Source: Bacteroidota bacterium
GTDB lineage: Bacteria; Bacteroidota; Bacteroidia; Bacteroidales; Lentimicrobiaceae
NCBI GenBank assembly: GCA_009773455.1
Contig: WSXU01000007.1
Coordinates: 62,001-126,000 of the forward strand
Direction of reading: 5' to 3'
Length of the DNA: 64,000 nt
The translations under genes were made by a program, and so were the position numbers. The notes beneath the pieces were generated by a model that saw only the letters and a program-made list of their open reading frames with translations, did no database searches and had not been told where the DNA came from. Shown piece after piece: positions 36,097 to 45,198 of the stretch (position 1 is its first letter; each line of letters opens with the position of its first letter).

Positions 36097-36585
36097 ATGA
36101 AAGACAAAGATACTACAAAGGACGAAAACCCCACACGGGAAAAGAGGAGAATATTAAGCGAGTTAAGCCGGGACGCAGAAGCAGTAAGAGAGGGATTTAT
36201 GAGAGCCGCGGAGCAGGCCGGACAGGATAATAAAGTTCTGTATTGGGCAAGTAAGACCATTAATTATATGCTCTTAAATCACATTTACGAAACCGAGGGA
36301 GCGACCGAGTTTAAAACCTTCATGCAATGGAAGCAGGAAGGCGCAACCGTGAAAAAAGGCGCTAAGGCTTTTTTAATTTGGGGGCAGCCACTGGGAACAC
36401 GTGAGGAAGAGAAGGAAAAAGGAATCAGCCCCGAAGATTTTGACAGCCTGTTTTTTCCCCTGTGTTACCTGTTTTCCGATAAGCAGGTAATAAAAGCCGC
36501 AGACAGGGTAAAACCTGAAACCGAAGGCAAAGATCCGGCACCGGTTCTGCAGGAAGCCGAAACGATAACGGATGAAGTTTTCTAA
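36097..36585 (+). CDS. ArdC N-terminal domain-like protein
   Basis: 162 residues. The segment FMQWKQEGATVKKGAKAFLI with the later IWGQP matches the ArdC/DUF1738 N-terminal domain, which binds single-stranded DNA in plasmid and ICE anti-restriction or primase-like proteins. The metallopeptidase part of full ArdC is missing. Neighbouring a RadC-like gene supports origin from a conjugative element. Confidence 0.65.
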   Translation: MKDKDTTKDENPTREKRRILSELSRDAEAVREGFMRAAEQAGQDNKVLYWASKTINYMLLNHIYETEGATEFKTFMQWKQEGATVKKGAKAFLIWGQPLGTREEEKEKGISPEDFDSLFFPLCYLFSDKQVIKAADRVKPETEGKDPAPVLQEAETITDEVF

Positions 36586-36597
36586 CCCCTCAAAACC

Positions 36598-37056
36598 ATG
36601 GTAACACTATTTAATCAGATAGCAGAGGTTAAACTCTCTTACATCCCGGCAAAGGATGTAGATAAAAATCCAATCGTATCAAACAGCCGTCAGGTATTTG
36701 AAGTGTTTTACAACTTTTGGGACTTGTCACAAATTGCCTACCGTGAGAGCTTTAAAGTGATGTTATTAAACAGGGCTAATAAGGTAATAGGAATAATGAA
36801 CGTAAGCGAAGGGGGGCAAGCCGGAACGGTGGCAGATCCTAAAATGATCCTGCAGTCTGCAATTTTATCGCATGCCGCATCTTTGATCCTTTGCCACAAC
36901 CACCCATCCGGCAACCTTACACCCAGCGAGGCAGATAGAAAACTAACCCGGAAGATTAAAGAGGGTGCAGCGTTTTTAGACTTGCCCGTTTTAGATCATC
37001 TTATCATCGGTACCGATGGGAAATATTACAGCTTTGCGGATGAAGGAACCCTTTAA
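36598..37056 (+). CDS. RadC-like JAB/MPN-domain protein
   Basis: 152 residues. The JAMM zinc motif is complete: an upstream Glu region and HNHPSGNLTPSEAD (H-x-H-x10-D) at about 101-114. It holds only the JAB domain, without the helix-hairpin-helix of chromosomal RadC, as in mobile-element copies. The biochemical role of such RadC proteins is not settled. It follows the ArdC-like gene by 12 bp. Confidence 0.85.
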   Translation: MVTLFNQIAEVKLSYIPAKDVDKNPIVSNSRQVFEVFYNFWDLSQIAYRESFKVMLLNRANKVIGIMNVSEGGQAGTVADPKMILQSAILSHAASLILCHNHPSGNLTPSEADRKLTRKIKEGAAFLDLPVLDHLIIGTDGKYYSFADEGTL

Positions 37057-37080
37057 CCGGTAACCATATTTAATATATGT

Positions 37081-37102
37081 CGGTCATGTATATACATGAC
37101 CG
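37081..37102. repeat. 22-bp perfect palindrome
   Basis: Perfect palindrome centred on TGTATATACA, beginning CGGTCATG and ending CATGACCG, 25 bp after the RadC-like gene. It might be a protein binding site or a terminator without T-run. Confidence 0.5.
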
Positions 37103-37126
37103 GCCACCGGGAAATCGGTGTTCGGA

Positions 37127-37174
37127 TGGTGGGCTATGGTCCGCCTGTTTTGTTTTTACAGGGATAGCCCACCA
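37127..37174. other. two-tier hairpin, unknown role
   Basis: Outer arms TGGTGGGCTAT (37127-37137) and ATAGCCCACCA (37164-37174), 11 bp perfect; inner arms CCTGT (37144-37148) and ACAGG (37158-37162). No gene is nearby until 37428. Possibly a small RNA or element end. Confidence 0.45.
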
Positions 37175-37346
37175 ACCTCACGGACTGGTCTGACTTTTCC
37201 ACCCTTTCTGCAGTTGCCTGATTCAGCGGTGGCAGAAACTGTGAGAAAAGGAAATTTAAAATTCTGAATTCTATTAATAGTCCACAATAAAAGGCCTGAC
37301 TCCTCCGTTTCCCTGACATTAATGGTTAATTATTTTGTTGCTATCT

Positions 37347-37371
37347 AAGCCCCGCCCCTGGCGGGGCTTTT
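37347..37371 (+). terminator. rho-independent terminator
   Basis: Perfect stem AAGCCCCGCC/GGCGGGGCTT with a CCT loop followed by TTC. It closes accessory block B just before the phage promoter-like motif at 37375. Confidence 0.8.
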
Positions 37372-37374
37372 CAT

Positions 37375-37411
37375 TTGTCCTTTATCCTGGAACCCTTCAG
37401 GAATAGATTTG
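37375..37411 (+). promoter_or_regulatory. phage late promoter-like motif, copy 2
   Basis: TTGTCCTTTA at 37375 and TAGATTTGCCGGAAAA with TTTG at 37408, 33 bp apart; ATG at 37428. The second half contains a host-type -7 box (TAnnTTTG). Shared with 24519, 49012 and 55083. Confidence 0.65.
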
Positions 37412-37427
37412 CCGGAAAACAAGTGAT

Positions 37428-37703
37428 ATGATCCGGATCCGGAGAGTGGATGTGCTCAGGGAGTATGATGTGAAGGAGACCCCTGATGGCAAACAGGTTA
37501 CTTTCTCAATCAGGTTTGTTAAAAAAACCGGCGAGCTGGTGTTTCTGCCTCGGGCTGTGGCGTGTGGATTACCCTGGGATGTGGCAAGGAGCAGGCAAAG
37601 GGGAGTAATGCCGGTGGATGCAAAAGGGGAGAAGGCAGGGCATGTCTACCCGGTCCGGATTGATAATATCACAGAGTGGAACGGTAAACGGGTGATTTTA
37701 TGA
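37428..37703 (+). CDS. small phage protein before the portal, unknown
   Basis: 91 residues, beta-rich and basic, containing FSIRFVKKTGELVFLPRAVA. It is the first gene after the promoter-like motif and overlaps the portal gene by 4 bp. Family not recognised. Confidence 0.7.
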   Translation: MIRIRRVDVLREYDVKETPDGKQVTFSIRFVKKTGELVFLPRAVACGLPWDVARSRQRGVMPVDAKGEKAGHVYPVRIDNITEWNGKRVIL

Positions 37704-39049
37704 GTGATGTTCTGTATAGCAAAGATGGTACCCCGCTGCTGGCTTTCGGCACCAGGTTTTACGCGGAAACAAAAGGAGCGCCGGCATCCAGACCGGCAGT
37801 ATCAAAGCAGCTCGAAAAGCAGGATGATAAAGTTACCGTGGGAGGTGAAACTCTGGTGGCCTGGGGGCCAAACAATGACTTTCCAACCAGGGCAAACGAA
37901 CTCATCCGGAGCGTGGGAGTGCTCAACACCGGCCTTAAGTTTATCCGGAACTTTACCCTTGGCCAGGGTATTTTCCCCTGCCGGGTAACCGGGTATGATG
38001 ACCAGGGAAATGAGCAGCTTCAGGTACTTGATGATCCCAAAATTGTAAACTTCTGCCAGGGCAGGATGGTACGCCGGTACCTTGAGAAAGCTGCCCGTGA
38101 TTATTTCAAATTCGGCAAAGCCGATGTTCAGATGATACCCAATGAAGCCGGAACCGAAATGGTGGGCCTGAGTACCATCAACACCATGTACAGCCGCTAC
38201 ACCGAAGCCAAATCCGGGATAATTGAAAAGTGCATTGTTTCTGGCCGCTGGCCGGATACCCCACCTGAAGGTGAATTCGAATCTTATGACCTGCTGGATG
38301 AGTATGATCCGTTCTTTGACCTGGAAAGCCGCAGGCTGACGGGCAAGATCCGGGGGAAGTCATTTGTCTATTCAATCAGGGATTCCTGGAGTAATAACGA
38401 TTACTACTCAGAACCCATCTGGTTTGCTGCCTACCTGGCGGGATGGGTGGAAGTGGCCCGCCTTGTGCCGGCATTCCTGAAAAAAGCCTTCAAAAATCAG
38501 ATTACCTGGAAATGGCATGTTCAGATACCTTATGCATTCTGGGAAAGGAAATTCCCATCAGCTGAATACCGGGATATCGCAGCCAGGCAAAAGGCCATCG
38601 AGGAATACATGGATAAAGTTGAAGAGAACCTCTGTGGCACCGACAATGCAGATAAACCCATTTTTACTTTCTTCGAAATCAACCCGCAGAACGGCAAGGC
38701 AGAAGAACAGTGGATCATCACTGCCCTGGATAACAAGTACAAGGAAAATGACAAGTTGATCACCTCTGCAGCTGCAAACTCTGAAATCCTCTTTTCACTC
38801 ATGCTCAACCCCAATGTCCTGGGCGCCGGTATGCCCGGGGGGACCTACTCAGGGAACCAGGGAGGGAGCAACATCCGCGAAGCTTTCCTGGTGAATATTG
38901 CCAACTGCTGGCTAGACCGGCAGAACCTGCTGGACCCGCTCGAGCTCTTTTTGCAGTTTAACGGGGTGAAGGATGTGCAGCTCCGCTTCAGGAACACCAT
39001 TTTAACCACCCTCGATACCGGAGCCGGTACCACCAAAAAACTTTCGTAA
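37700..39049 (+). CDS. portal protein
   Basis: 449 residues, matching portal proteins of Bacteroidota phages in layout: N-terminal VAWGPNNDFP and LNTGLKFIRNFTLGQG, a helical stem-like middle, and a C-terminal QGGSNIREAF region. Portals form the dodecameric ring at the capsid vertex through which terminase pumps DNA. ATGA overlap with the previous gene. Assignment is by position and general features. Confidence 0.75.
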   Translation: MSDVLYSKDGTPLLAFGTRFYAETKGAPASRPAVSKQLEKQDDKVTVGGETLVAWGPNNDFPTRANELIRSVGVLNTGLKFIRNFTLGQGIFPCRVTGYDDQGNEQLQVLDDPKIVNFCQGRMVRRYLEKAARDYFKFGKADVQMIPNEAGTEMVGLSTINTMYSRYTEAKSGIIEKCIVSGRWPDTPPEGEFESYDLLDEYDPFFDLESRRLTGKIRGKSFVYSIRDSWSNNDYYSEPIWFAAYLAGWVEVARLVPAFLKKAFKNQITWKWHVQIPYAFWERKFPSAEYRDIAARQKAIEEYMDKVEENLCGTDNADKPIFTFFEINPQNGKAEEQWIITALDNKYKENDKLITSAAANSEILFSLMLNPNVLGAGMPGGTYSGNQGGSNIREAFLVNIANCWLDRQNLLDPLELFLQFNGVKDVQLRFRNTILTTLDTGAGTTKKLS

Positions 39050-39051
39050 TC

Positions 39052-40035
39052 ATGCTGATCAAGAACATAGATGAAGTAAAGGAGCTGCTGCCGGTAAGTA
39101 CCGGTGTTGAATTCACCCGGTTAAAACCTCACCTTGAAGTTGCAGAGGAAAATTTTATCCGCCCATTGCTTGGAAACGCCCTTTTCAGGGAGCTGGAGCA
39201 GTTTAACGGCACATCGGTACCCTCAGCGCTTAAAGATCGCTCTGAGGCCTTAAAAGAGCTCCTCAGGTCGGTTCAGCGATCGGAGATCCATCTGGCCTAC
39301 TGGCATGGGTATGAGGTGCTGAATGCCTACATCTCAGATGGTGGCTTCCGTAGGATTGAAACCGAGAAAATAAAAGGGCTTTTCAAATACCAGGAAGAAA
39401 ACCTGAAGGAGTATTTTAAAATAACCGGGTTTAACGGGCTGGACTCTGCCCTGGAGATCATCGAGGCCAATATCACCGCCCTGGATAAGTTTAAAGAATC
39501 GGATACCTGGAAGCAAATGCAGGGATCATTTATCCCTGATACCGGTACATTCAACTCAATCTACTTTATCGGGGGTTCCAGGCTTGTTTTCCTCAGGTTA
39601 CAGCCCTTTTTTCAGGTTATCGAGGACCTGAGTATCAAACTGGTACTGGGGGCCGAGAATTACGCTTTTATCAAAGCTGAGATGGTGAGAGCGGAACCTG
39701 CTCCACATGTGACCAGGATCCTGCCGGTGGTGCGTAAACCCATCGCATTCCTTTCAGTGGCAATGCTCATGGAAGAATCCGGGGCGGACCTTTCGGACAA
39801 GGGATTGTATTTTGAAGGGCGCATGCCGAACATGATGAGCGACACCATAAAACAACCAGCCGAAATTGAGCGGGTAAACAACCTGGTCAGGCGTGCCCGG
39901 GGGCTGGGTGAAAGTTACCTGGTACTGCTCAAACAGTTCCTTCAGGATAACGCTGCAGACTGGGGAGGATACACAGCTCCACCATCGGGCCTGCATAACC
40001 GTGACAATACCGGAAAAAAAACATGGTGGGCATGA
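39052..40035 (+). CDS. head-tail connector/head-completion-like protein
   Basis: 327 residues. The start LIKNIDEVKELLPVSTG with the helical FTRLKPHLEVAEENFIRPLL is seen in connector-like proteins of Bacteroidota phages that follow the portal. Mixed helical fold; no enzymatic motifs. Two bases after the portal stop. Confidence 0.6.
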   Translation: MLIKNIDEVKELLPVSTGVEFTRLKPHLEVAEENFIRPLLGNALFRELEQFNGTSVPSALKDRSEALKELLRSVQRSEIHLAYWHGYEVLNAYISDGGFRRIETEKIKGLFKYQEENLKEYFKITGFNGLDSALEIIEANITALDKFKESDTWKQMQGSFIPDTGTFNSIYFIGGSRLVFLRLQPFFQVIEDLSIKLVLGAENYAFIKAEMVRAEPAPHVTRILPVVRKPIAFLSVAMLMEESGADLSDKGLYFEGRMPNMMSDTIKQPAEIERVNNLVRRARGLGESYLVLLKQFLQDNAADWGGYTAPPSGLHNRDNTGKKTWWA

Positions 40036-40760
40036 AAGAGGTCGTAATAGAATACCGGACCTTCTGGATCCGGAGCAAAGCACAAAGCAGTGTCCCGGAA
40101 AAATGGGATGAAGTATCACCCCGGCAGCTTATTGCCATTGCAAAGAATTACCTGGGGGAAACCTCTGAAGACAAATTGCTCTCGGTTATGTGTGGGGTAA
40201 GAAAATGGGTGATCCGCCAGCTGGACGCCTATCAGAAATTAACCCTGGCTGAGGAGCTTGCATTCCTTACAGATTATAAACCCTACAGCCATTTTATCAT
40301 CCGGAAGGCTGGTGCGCTCAGGGCACCGAAGCCCAGGCTCCAGGGGATGACCTTCGGGCAGTTTATGTTTGTGGAATCCTATTACTCTGCCTGGCTGAAA
40401 AGCCAGAAGGATGAAGACCTGGATAAGTTCATTGCAGCCATGTACCTGCCGAAAGACTCCGTTTTTAAAAGTGAGAACCACCCGGCCATTACCCTCATTG
40501 CCGGCAAGATCCCGGTTATTGTGAAGTGCGCCATATCGATCAATTACAGGCTGGTAAAAGAGTTTCTCTCTCATGCCTACCCATTGATATTCCAGAAACC
40601 AAAACCGGGCTCCAAAACTGCCGGGGATGATGGCTGGATAAAGGTGTTTGAATCTGTTGTGGGGGATGATATCGTGAACCAGGATAAATACGCCGGTCTG
40701 CAGCTTCACATCATGCTCCGGTATATTACCGGCAAAATCAAGGAAAACAGCAAAAAGTAA
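40023..40760 (+). CDS. phage structural-module protein, unknown
   Basis: 245 residues, overlapping the previous gene by 13 bp (an ATG at 40032 would shorten it). Helical, with PEKWDEVSPRQLIAIAKNYL near the N-terminus, a layout seen in tail-assembly or head-associated proteins of related phages. No catalytic motif. Confidence 0.65.
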   Translation: MVGMKEVVIEYRTFWIRSKAQSSVPEKWDEVSPRQLIAIAKNYLGETSEDKLLSVMCGVRKWVIRQLDAYQKLTLAEELAFLTDYKPYSHFIIRKAGALRAPKPRLQGMTFGQFMFVESYYSAWLKSQKDEDLDKFIAAMYLPKDSVFKSENHPAITLIAGKIPVIVKCAISINYRLVKEFLSHAYPLIFQKPKPGSKTAGDDGWIKVFESVVGDDIVNQDKYAGLQLHIMLRYITGKIKENSKK

Positions 40761-40764
40761 GATT

Positions 40765-41274
40765 ATGAAAACAGAATTTAAAACCGATATCAACGGGCTG
40801 TACCTGGAAATTACTCCCGAAAATGACAATGAGCGCCGGCTGATGGGCGAGCTGATGAGTGATCCCCTGCGGGGCAAAAGGGTGAAGATGGGCTTGAGAC
40901 ATTCAACCGATCAGCGGGGAACCCAGGTGGTAAGGATACAGGCATTCAGGTACCTGAGCAATATTCTGGAGCTATCATCCAGGATAACAATAAAAAATGT
41001 GGCCATCCAGAATGGAATCGTAATACAGGTGGACAAACTCAGGTATTATGTAATAAAATCAAGACAACCGGACGCCAGCCCTGTGGGAACAGTTATGGGA
41101 ACAGTTAAGGTTTGGGAACTGCTGGAGTTTACCGGAGCTTCAGGAACCACGCTCGATTTTGTGAAGGATCCCAACTGGGCCTGGAGGTCAAATACAAATG
41201 CCACCGGTGGGCTGAGATGGCTGGGGATCTGTCAGACAGAAAATGAATTTTTGACTGCCCTGGGGATAAAATGA
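40765..41274 (+). CDS. phage structural-module protein, unknown
   Basis: 169 residues, beta-rich, beginning MKTEFKTDINGLYLEITPEN. Family not recognised. It is followed by a 117-bp spacer with no convincing gene. Confidence 0.65.
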   Translation: MKTEFKTDINGLYLEITPENDNERRLMGELMSDPLRGKRVKMGLRHSTDQRGTQVVRIQAFRYLSNILELSSRITIKNVAIQNGIVIQVDKLRYYVIKSRQPDASPVGTVMGTVKVWELLEFTGASGTTLDFVKDPNWAWRSNTNATGGLRWLGICQTENEFLTALGIK

Positions 41275-41391
41275 TGAACCCGGACCTGGAAGCTAACGTT
41301 TTCAAAACGGCTTGCCATGCGCCCGGGTTCATTACAAAAGTAGTACAATGGAGCCCAAAATTAATCATTTCTTCGTTAAAAACAATCGACA

Positions 41392-41892
41392 ATGCCAAAG
41401 GATGTAAAGTTCAGCGCCCTGGTGGATTACTTCAGGAAAATAGCGGTAAAACACAGGGATATCCGGCATACTGATGCAGATAAGCATTTTTACCGCTTTG
41501 AAGTAGATGAAGTCCTCTCCGGTATCTCCGGAATGAATTACCCGGCCATGATCATGGAAGGGTACCGGTTCTCATTTGCCGATCAGAAATCGGACAACCC
41601 GGTTAAAAAGCGCGAAGGGGCATTCATTCTCATTGATCATGTTGGTGATCCCGGAGACTATGAGAAGATCCACCAGGTGTGGGATCACATGGAAGAGATC
41701 GGGGATGATATCCTGGCCAGGATCAAAGCTGATAAAAAGGACCCGGCATCACCGGTGAGGGATTTTGACATCGAGAGCGTAAATGGCCAGCTGGTAGCCA
41801 CCGAACTGGGCAACCATTACGGCATCCGCTACACTTTTAGCGTGGATTGCCGGTTTACCTGGGATGTGAACCCTGAAAAGTGGATGCCATGA
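41392..41892 (+). CDS. tail-completion-like protein
   Basis: 166 residues, alpha/beta, with FSFADQKSDNPVKKREGAFI in the middle and a C-terminal FSVDCRFTWDVNPEKW typical of tail-terminator-like proteins. Overlaps the next gene by 13 bp. Role inferred from order: portal, connector, completion, gp10-like. Confidence 0.55.
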   Translation: MPKDVKFSALVDYFRKIAVKHRDIRHTDADKHFYRFEVDEVLSGISGMNYPAMIMEGYRFSFADQKSDNPVKKREGAFILIDHVGDPGDYEKIHQVWDHMEEIGDDILARIKADKKDPASPVRDFDIESVNGQLVATELGNHYGIRYTFSVDCRFTWDVNPEKWMP

Positions 41893-42395
41893 CCCCGCAG
41901 GAAATCACAGCTTATAACCTTATGATCCGCCGCTGGTCGGCCATGGTCCGGCGAAAACTGGTGGGCAGTGTTTTGCGGTTTACCGATGGCAAGGAAGGAG
42001 CTGTTACCCGCGGGATAAAACGCCACCAGAGCCGCACTGAATACAAGCTGAAGGATAATATTTCATACCGTACCCATCAGGATCTTGGCCAGGTGGATGG
42101 TGTAGGGTACCAGTTTGAAAGGCATGGTGTATTTGTGCATAAAGGCGTAGGTCGGGGATATGTTATAGTTGGTGATGTAGTGGTACCAGGGAGAAGACCA
42201 GGCAATGAAGAAAAGCAATATGCAAAATCTCAGAACCGGGAGGCAAAAAGTATAATCCTGGCGGGCCCATCACGCCGTAAACCGGCGGAATGGTTTAACC
42301 CGGTATTGGATCAGCACATTCCGGAGCTGGCAGATAAGGTGGCCCAAATGAATGCAGATGCCACCGTGAATGCAATGAGGATGAGAATAGTTTAA
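41880..42395 (+). CDS. gp10/neck-like minor structural protein
   Basis: 171 residues, basic, with LKDNISYRTHQDLGQVDGVG and FERHGVFVHKGVGRGYVIVG, a pattern of phage neck proteins of the HK97 gp10 type. Last gene before accessory block C. Confidence 0.55.
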   Translation: MDAMTPQEITAYNLMIRRWSAMVRRKLVGSVLRFTDGKEGAVTRGIKRHQSRTEYKLKDNISYRTHQDLGQVDGVGYQFERHGVFVHKGVGRGYVIVGDVVVPGRRPGNEEKQYAKSQNREAKSIILAGPSRRKPAEWFNPVLDQHIPELADKVAQMNADATVNAMRMRIV

Positions 42396-42443
42396 GATGA
42401 ATTCTCCTGGTAACGTGGAAACGTTATTGAGAACCCTCATTTT

Positions 42444-44642
42444 TTAAACCGAAAAGTACTTATTCAGTAAACTTTCGAGTTCAATTTTTGAAACCGGTTT
42501 TGTTAGATAATCATTACATCCAGCTGAAATTGCTATTTCCTTGTCACCTTTTAAAGCATAGGCCGTCTGGGCTATTATGATTACTTGATTATTACTCTTT
42601 CTTACTACTCGGGCAACATCTAATCCGCTCATACCAGACATCTTGATGTCACACAAAATTAAATTGATTCCAGGGGTTGACTTAAAAACATCAATCGCCT
42701 CCTGTCCCGATGTTGCTTTATAAATTGTAGAAGTATATTTCCTCATAAGCATATCAATCAACTTCATTGAAGTATCATCATCTTCTACAAGCAAAGCATT
42801 CAGATTTATTAACTTGCCCGGGTTTTCTACCTCCTTCTGGAAATCAACAGTAATTGATGTTTTGGGCAGTTTGGTCAATTGAATAGGCATTTTGAACTGA
42901 AATACAGAACCTGCCCCTTCTGTTGATTCAACTGTCAATTCCCCCTTCAGCAGTTTTGCGTAAGCGTTTGAAATTGATAGCCCCAGACCCGCACCTTCAA
43001 ATTGACTTGAGAAGCTTGAATCTGCCTGAACAAATCGCTCAAAAACTGCCTTAATCTTGCTCTGAGGAATACCAATACCTGAATCCTTTACATAAATAAT
43101 CAGATTGTTTTCGGAAATTTTACTTCCAATCTCTATCACCCCCTTCTTTGTAAATTTCAAAGCGTTTTTAATCAGGTTTGTCAAAATTCCGTAAATCTTT
43201 TCCTGATCAGTATAAATTAAATTGCTTTCAGAAGGCAAAACCTCTTTTAATTTCAACTGTAGGTTTTTTGCTTTTGCTTGAGGTAAAAAGAAATTATAAA
43301 GAAATCTGATCTGATCATTAATGTTTGTAATAGTATAATTCATGGGCACCATCCCTGATTCAAGTCTTGATAGTTCAACCAGGTCGTTGATGATATTAAG
43401 CATCCTATCACCACTTTTCTTTATAATACTTATATACTCTTGCTGCTCTTCACCAGATAGTTCCGGATTTTTTAAAAGTTCTGCAAATCCAAGAATGCCG
43501 TTCATAGGTGTTCGGATTTCATGGCTCATGTTTGCCAGAAAAGCCGATGTTAATTTCTCAGATTCTTCTGCCTTTATTTTTGCTTGTTTGAGAGCCTGGT
43601 TAACCCTGACATATTTTCTGTTGTTGGCTTTAATTTCTAAATTTTTCTCAATAAGATTTTGCTCAAATGTCCGTTGCTCTGTAATATTTACACCTATAGC
43701 AGCAATTGATTCTGGATTACCGCTTTCGTCATGTAAAATGGTAACATTCCATGAAATTATAAATACCTTCTCGTTTTTGCCTTTTATATACGTCTCAATG
43801 GAATCTTTGAACTCCTTGCTAAATAAATAGTTGAGAAATAAGTCTCTGATTTCAAGTCTTCTCTCTTCAGGAATAAAAAGTTCTAAAAAATTCCCATCGA
43901 TAATTTCATCCTGCTCGTAGCCTGTTAATTGTAAAAGTGAATCATTGCAATAGCTTATTAATCCCCGTTTATTCAAAATAACAGTTAAGAGATTCGTACT
44001 TTCAAGTATACTCTTGAATCTTCTTTCCACCTCTAACAGTAAAACTTGTGCTTTCCTGTTTTTCCAGTTTTTCCTCTGTCTCAACATTAATGTTCCAAGC
44101 AGCATTGTGGCAGGAATATAAACAAAAATCAAAGGAATACTGATAACAGAGAGGGTTTTTATTATTGATGATTGAGGTAAAAGAAATGTGCATGCTATCA
44201 TTGCAATATGCACTGTCGTCCCTAAAAGAAGGAGTTCTTTCAATGGTTTCTGCTGAACTTTTTCAGATCTCGTCTTGCGCCAAAGAATTCCAATAGAACC
44301 GGAAAAGAGAATAACTGCTATTCCCATGTAAATACCATCCCCTCCAAGATATATCCGGAATGCCGCGTCAATCACTATGGCAATTATGGTGGGCAAAGGT
44401 CCGAAAAGGAGTCCCGATATAGATAACATAACAGATCGTGTATCAAAAACGATCCCTGGGACTAATGACCACGGACTGAGCATGAGCACAATCCCAATAG
44501 CACCTATAATGCAACCCATTACAATTTTGTACCGGGTCTTTCTATGCTCCTCGTTTTCGACCCAGAAATTATTATAAATCAGGCTGAAAGAAAGCAATAT
44601 AGCAGTGTTCTGCAGCAGTCCGGTAAAAATTGAATTTTCCAT
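42444..44642 (-). CDS. membrane hybrid sensor histidine kinase with PAS and receiver domains
   Basis: 732 residues: N-terminal membrane part of about six helices (1-190) like the 5TM-LYT/LytS sensor, including SISGLLFGPLPTIIAIVIDA; PAS domain (about 205-325); HisKA with NMSHEIRTPM (H374); HATPase with N box ILTNLIKNALKF and G boxes VKDSGIGIPQ and GAGLGLSIS; receiver domain from about 610 with LLVEDD and LILCDIKMSG. A complete phosphorelay input kinase on the opposite strand to the phage genes. Its presence in a prophage is unusual; it may alter host signalling. AT-rich relative to the neighbouring structural genes. Confidence 0.9.
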   Translation of the reverse strand: MENSIFTGLLQNTAILLSFSLIYNNFWVENEEHRKTRYKIVMGCIIGAIGIVLMLSPWSLVPGIVFDTRSVMLSISGLLFGPLPTIIAIVIDAAFRIYLGGDGIYMGIAVILFSGSIGILWRKTRSEKVQQKPLKELLLLGTTVHIAMIACTFLLPQSSIIKTLSVISIPLIFVYIPATMLLGTLMLRQRKNWKNRKAQVLLLEVERRFKSILESTNLLTVILNKRGLISYCNDSLLQLTGYEQDEIIDGNFLELFIPEERRLEIRDLFLNYLFSKEFKDSIETYIKGKNEKVFIISWNVTILHDESGNPESIAAIGVNITEQRTFEQNLIEKNLEIKANNRKYVRVNQALKQAKIKAEESEKLTSAFLANMSHEIRTPMNGILGFAELLKNPELSGEEQQEYISIIKKSGDRMLNIINDLVELSRLESGMVPMNYTITNINDQIRFLYNFFLPQAKAKNLQLKLKEVLPSESNLIYTDQEKIYGILTNLIKNALKFTKKGVIEIGSKISENNLIIYVKDSGIGIPQSKIKAVFERFVQADSSFSSQFEGAGLGLSISNAYAKLLKGELTVESTEGAGSVFQFKMPIQLTKLPKTSITVDFQKEVENPGKLINLNALLVEDDDTSMKLIDMLMRKYTSTIYKATSGQEAIDVFKSTPGINLILCDIKMSGMSGLDVARVVRKSNNQVIIIAQTAYALKGDKEIAISAGCNDYLTKPVSKIELESLLNKYFSV

Positions 44643-45198
44643 ATTGAAAAATCTTGCTTGGAATTTTAATTGAAAGTTCTAACCAGTAAACAAATCCAAA
44701 GAGGAATTAAAAGAAGATATTATTTACGTTATTAATAGTGCGCTAAAAGTAGTTGATTTCCAATATAGAATCAAGTAACACAGGTTAGTTGAAATACTCT
44801 GAAATACTTAACCATCTATTTTCAATTAACTCATTTTTAAAGAATTAAGATTCTCATCATCCATATCTCTCGCGGAAACCAGAACATGAGTATTCTTACA
44901 ACTGGTGAAATTATCCATTTGTTGAATGAAATTGGGCAATAGTTTAACAATTGACAAATGAACAGCGACAGATCTATTCAGGCTCTGTCAAAATGAGAGT
45001 TAATAATTGGGGTAATTGACGATGATTTTACACTATTCTTTCCATAAATCAATAAATAATGATTAAATTGTAAATTTTATTTACATTTTTTACGCAATTA
45101 GAATGTAATTTGATGTTAAAAATTACTTTTAAACTATTTCAGGATAAATATTCAACAAATGATTGAACTTCAGTTCAGCTATCAATAACATAACGGAT
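44643..45198. other. 556-bp gene-free divergent spacer
   Basis: AT-rich, between the leftward kinase and the rightward secreted protein. It probably holds both promoters; no clear TAnnTTTG box at good distance and no strong repeat were found. Confidence 0.45.

Noticed and set aside
41271-41474. 67-codon reading frame overlapping the start of the next gene
   Set aside because: Overlaps the well-supported gene at 41392 by 83 bp and its translation has no coherent pattern.
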